From positions 1 to 9,137 of the forward strand of contig JAAHIC010000125.1 of NCBI GenBank assembly GCA_010671965.1: a DNA stretch of 9,137 nt. Direction: 5' to 3'. Positions within the stretch are counted from its first letter, which is position 1. The number at the start of each line of letters is the position of its first letter. A program made the position numbers and the translations under genes. Under the pieces are notes generated by a model. The model saw only the letters and a program-made list of their open reading frames with translations. It was not told the DNA's origin and did not search any database. Positions 7,796 to 9,137 of this stretch are shown here, piece after piece. This DNA is from Leptolyngbya sp. SIO4C5. Lineage in GTDB: Bacteria > Cyanobacteriota > Cyanobacteriia > Phormidesmidales > Phormidesmidaceae.

Positions 7796-8443
7796 ATGAA
7801 GCTCGACATTGATTCTGCTCCCAACGAAGAAGTTCGCATTGAGATTATTCCGCTGATTGATGTCATTTTCTGTATTCTGACATTCTTCATTTTGGCGGCA
7901 GTGGGGTTAACCCGGCAGCAAGCAATCAGCCTAGATTTACCTGCGGCCCAAACAGGCAGTCCTTTACCAGCCCAGGGACTTGACGCGGCAGACTTCGATC
8001 GCCTCTATGTCAGCGTTGACGGTAACGGTCAGGTTTATGTCGATCAGCAGCCCGTCAGCCTCAATTTGCTCTACGACATTTTGGTACAGCAGCAGGAAGC
8101 TGCGCCGCAGGGACTAATTGTGCTGTACGCGGCCCGCAATGCTCGTTACGCCGACGTGATTCAAGTACTCGACCTGCTACGCTCGGTAGGTGGCGATCGC
8201 GTGGCACTAGCTACCCTGCCCGCAGGGTTAGATCAGCTCCAGCCAGAAAGTCAGGACTTAGACAACCTTGATGACTTGCTTAATAACGGCAATCTAGATG
8301 ACTTGCTCAACAACGGCACGCCGCAGGCACCGTTAGAATCGTTGCCCGCCCCAGGGTTTGAAACTCCTTCGCAGGTTCCGACAACGCCTCTACCCACTGA
8401 CCCACTGCCGCAAACGCCTGATGAAGGAGAAGAAGCTCCTTGA
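7796..8443 (+). CDS. exbD: ExbD/TolR family protein with extended C-terminus
   Basis: Partner of ExbB; a single-span inner-membrane protein with a periplasmic domain. The membrane segment (about 18-37, IPLIDVIFCILTFFILAAVG) holds D22, equivalent to the essential proton-carrying D25 of E. coli ExbD in the P-x-IDV motif. Residues 67-143 form the usual ExbD/TolR periplasmic fold (FDRLYVSVDGNGQVYVDQQ and following). E. coli ExbD ends at about 141 residues; this protein continues for some 70 more. The extra part holds a tandem nonapeptide NLDDLLNNG (157-165, 166-174) and then a Pro/Thr/acidic tail to 215. ATG at 7796 has no Shine-Dalgarno, but IDSAPNEEVRIEIIPLID leaves little room for another start. 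ExbD versus TolR is not decidable here. Confidence 0.9.
   Translation: MKLDIDSAPNEEVRIEIIPLIDVIFCILTFFILAAVGLTRQQAISLDLPAAQTGSPLPAQGLDAADFDRLYVSVDGNGQVYVDQQPVSLNLLYDILVQQQEAAPQGLIVLYAARNARYADVIQVLDLLRSVGGDRVALATLPAGLDQLQPESQDLDNLDDLLNNGNLDDLLNNGTPQAPLESLPAPGFETPSQVPTTPLPTDPLPQTPDEGEEAP
8264..8317 (+). repeat. 27-nt tandem duplication within exbD
   Basis: Two adjacent 27-nt units (8264-8290, 8291-8317) each encode NLDDLLNNG. The copies differ at four bases, all third codon positions and all synonymous, so the protein repeat is exact while the DNA has drifted. Confidence 0.9.
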
Positions 8444-8455
8444 CGGCATTTAGGC

Positions 8456-8490
8456 AAAAAACAGGAGGCACATAAGTTATGCGCCTCCTG
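8456..8490 (-). terminator. Intrinsic terminator for the minus-strand gifA transcript
   Basis: CAGGAGGC (8462-8469) pairs perfectly with GCCTCCTG (8483-8490); after one A/C mismatch the stem can continue as CAT/ATG. Read on the minus strand the stem is followed directly by six U (A-run 8456-8461), the standard intrinsic terminator layout, 54 nt after the gifA stop. On the plus strand the stem is preceded by A6 but followed by AGGTCC, so it would serve exbD only weakly. The rest of the exbD-gifA gap (8491-8544) is AT-rich without another clear signal. Confidence 0.8.
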
Positions 8491-8544
8491 AGGTCCAAAA
8501 ATTATTATTTCAAAAATTTGTTAGCGGTGCTGGGCTGAAACCCC

Positions 8545-8745
8545 TTAGCTGAAGGCAGCATGACTCCGGTCATAAGCTTGCTGAGCGGCGGCGCTGGGCT
8601 TGCCCTGAATAGCTGTCCAGTGCTCGGCGGCTTCGGCTGGCATTCCAATTTCGCTGCTAATGCGACCTAGCATCGACTGTTGACGCTGCTTGATCTGGTG
8701 ATGGTGGCGATTCATTAAGGCGCGAGCTTGTTCTTGAGCAGACAT
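8545..8745 (-). CDS. gifA: Glutamine synthetase inactivating factor IF7
   Basis: Small basic protein of cyanobacteria that binds glutamine synthetase type I and switches it off when ammonium is plentiful. The 66-residue length matches IF7 (65 residues in Synechocystis 6803), and the N-terminal half closely matches the IF7 pattern I remember: QARALM-x-RHH (7-15), IK-x-RQQSML (18-26), then IQGKP (46-50) and YDRS (58-61). R8, R21 and R28, the arginines reported as essential in Synechocystis IF7, sit at exactly those positions. The ATG at 8745 is supported by AGGAGG (8754-8759 on this strand), 8 nt upstream. It is convergent with exbD and lies 112 nt after the sulfotransferase-like gene. The promoter has an NtcA site (8821-8836), as expected of an NtcA-repressed gif gene, and the gene ends at its own terminator. 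IF17 is longer, so IF7 is the better name. Identification is from memory of the family. Confidence 0.87.
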   Translation of the reverse strand: MSAQEQARALMNRHHHQIKQRQQSMLGRISSEIGMPAEAAEHWTAIQGKPSAAAQQAYDRSHAAFS

Positions 8746-8803
8746 TGATTTGCCCTCCTAAGTGCTGAGGCGATTTAAGTAGACCGAAACGATTTCTTTA
8801 TTC

Positions 8804-8809
8804 ATTATA
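8804..8809 (-). promoter_or_regulatory. gifA -10 box
   Basis: On the minus strand this is a perfect TATAAT preceded by TTTTG. The start of transcription would be near 8797, giving a leader of about 50 nt. No good -35 hexamer lies 17 nt upstream (TAACTT, 8827-8832 on this strand); that position lies inside the NtcA site. Confidence 0.6.
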
Positions 8810-8839
8810 CAAAATTTTTCTGTAACAAGTTATACAAAA
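8805..8839. repeat. Direct repeat TTATACAAAA in the gifA promoter
   Basis: The 10-mer TTATACAAAA occurs at 8805-8814 and 8830-8839, with starts 25 bp apart. One copy overlaps the -10 box and the other includes the TACA half of the NtcA site. It may be a second half-site for the regulator, or a by-product of AT-rich composition. Confidence 0.45.
8821..8836 (-). promoter_or_regulatory. NtcA-binding site in the gifA promoter
   Basis: TGTA (8821-8824), eight bases, TACA (8833-8836) is a full match to the extended NtcA consensus TGTA-N8-TACA; about 0.14 such matches are expected by chance in this window. The centre, 8828.5, is about 31 nt upstream of the inferred start, and only 11 nt separate the 16-bp site from the -10 box. 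NtcA-activated promoters place the site near -41.5, so this position, over the -35 zone, fits repression, the mode known for gif genes in Synechocystis. A further half-site sequence (TTATACA) overlaps the -10. Confidence 0.7.
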
Positions 8840-8857
8840 AATGCTTTTAATATTTAT

Positions 8858-9137
8858 TCATTTACTGCCCCAGCGGCTCAGATCTTGCCCAATGAGTTCA
8901 GCCAGTTGTGACACCTCTGGTTCAAATTCCTGCCTCAGACGGTGCTCAAGATGAGCATTTAGAGCCGGACGGGGCTTTTGTTCGGTATTCAAGCGCTTCA
9001 GTCGTGCTTTGGCACCCTCGAGTAGCCAGCGTCGCCAGGATTGAGGAAGGGGCAGCAGATACTTCCCTAACTTCAGCACCTTAGCCGGAGGGTACTTGAT
9101 TAGGGTACGCAGTTCCTGGCTGCAGACCCTAATCAAG
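8858..9137 (-). CDS. Probable sulfotransferase family protein, C-terminal part
   Basis: The 3' end of a gene that enters from beyond the window edge; 92 codons plus the stop are present. Sulfotransferases move a sulfonate group from PAPS to sugars, lipids or proteins. The final third, from RPALNAHLEHRLRQEF through EVSQLAELIGQDLSRW, resembles the common ending of bacterial sulfotransferases (basic stretch, Pro-rich turn, LR..F..DV..L..LLGRDL..W). The Lys/Arg-rich segment before it (KLGKYLLPLPQSWRRWLLEGAKARLKRLN) is also typical. The PAPS-binding motifs would be N-terminal and lie outside, so substrate and activity cannot be judged. A TTG at 9136 could in principle start the frame, but there is no sequence to show a ribosome binding site and the fragment lacks a catalytic domain. 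No terminator follows before the gifA promoter. Confidence 0.6.
   Translation of the reverse strand, partial: LIRVCSQELRTLIKYPPAKVLKLGKYLLPLPQSWRRWLLEGAKARLKRLNTEQKPRPALNAHLEHRLRQEFEPEVSQLAELIGQDLSRWGSK
9095..9137. repeat. 43-nt imperfect palindrome with 12-bp arms
   Basis: CTTGATTAGGGT (9095-9106) and ACCCTAATCAAG (9126-9137) are exact reverse complements. Inside, GCAG (9109-9112) and CTGC (9120-9123) also pair around a 7-nt loop (TTCCTGG), with a 2x2 mismatch between the two stems. It lies inside the sulfotransferase-like frame and ends on the last base of the window, so it may extend further. Confidence 0.8.

Noticed and set aside
225..8200. Fifteen GCGATCGC octamers as a possible repeat array or regulatory element.
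   Set aside because: These are HIP1 sites, widely dispersed in cyanobacterial genomes, and here all lie within coding sequence; they identify the lineage rather than a local system.
8424..8441. AAGGAG/CTTCCT-like inverted repeat (AAGGAG, 6-nt loop, CTCCTT) at the end of exbD as a terminator.
   Set aside because: No U-run follows on the plus strand and it lies within the coding sequence; the hairpin at 8462-8490 is the credible terminator, and for the opposite strand.
8251..8498. Minus-strand ORFs of 68 and 63 codons across the exbD 3' end, with an apparent RLPLLSKSS repeat.
   Set aside because: The repeat is only the reverse reading of the exbD tandem duplication; one of the ORFs also runs through the gifA terminator.
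8746..8797. A glutamine (glnA-type) riboswitch in the gifA leader.
   Set aside because: The leader is only about 50 nt and I cannot find the conserved purine-rich core of that aptamer.

Overview
The window is cyanobacterial chromosome. The octamer GCGATCGC (HIP1, the repeat typical of many cyanobacterial genomes) occurs 15 times in about 9.1 kb, against roughly 0.14 expected by chance. The gene order purC - omp85/bamA - lpxC - fabZ - lpxA - lpxB and a glutamine synthetase inactivating factor point the same way. The species cannot be named from the sequence.

Layout: (1) 2-736, purC (purine synthesis), complete. (2) 830-6870, a five-gene, same-strand outer-membrane block. It holds the Omp85/BamA assembly protein followed by four lipid A pathway genes: lpxC, fabZ, lpxA and lpxB. 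bamA and lpxC overlap by one base; the other gaps are 25-69 nt, so a single operon is likely. Three junctions carry extra structure: a hairpin that buries the bamA Shine-Dalgarno, a 7-bp hairpin between lpxC and fabZ, and a 22-codon ORF whose stop overlaps the TTG start of lpxA. (3) 7015-8443, exbB-exbD, a proton-channel pair of the TonB/Tol type with unusual low-complexity tails, preceded by its own candidate promoter at about 6956-6987. (4) 8456-9137, minus strand, convergent with exbD: a terminator, a 66-residue protein that I identify as glutamine synthetase inactivating factor IF7 (gifA), its promoter with a very good NtcA site, and the 3' end of a probable sulfotransferase gene running off the window.

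How the genes work together: LpxA, LpxC and LpxB catalyse three of the early lipid A steps (lpxD is not here). FabZ competes for, and feeds, the hydroxyacyl-ACP pool that LpxA uses. BamA inserts the outer-membrane beta-barrels. The block therefore couples lipid and protein supply to the outer membrane. ExbB/ExbD energise the outer membrane from the inner one. The gifA unit belongs to a different regulon, nitrogen control of glutamine synthetase. The NtcA box sits close to the -10 box, a repressor-like geometry that fits what is known of gif genes.

I did not find a wholly new multi-gene system. The most valuable points are the gifA/NtcA unit, the SD-sequestering hairpin before bamA, the small ORF before lpxA, and a 12-bp-arm palindrome at the very end of the window.
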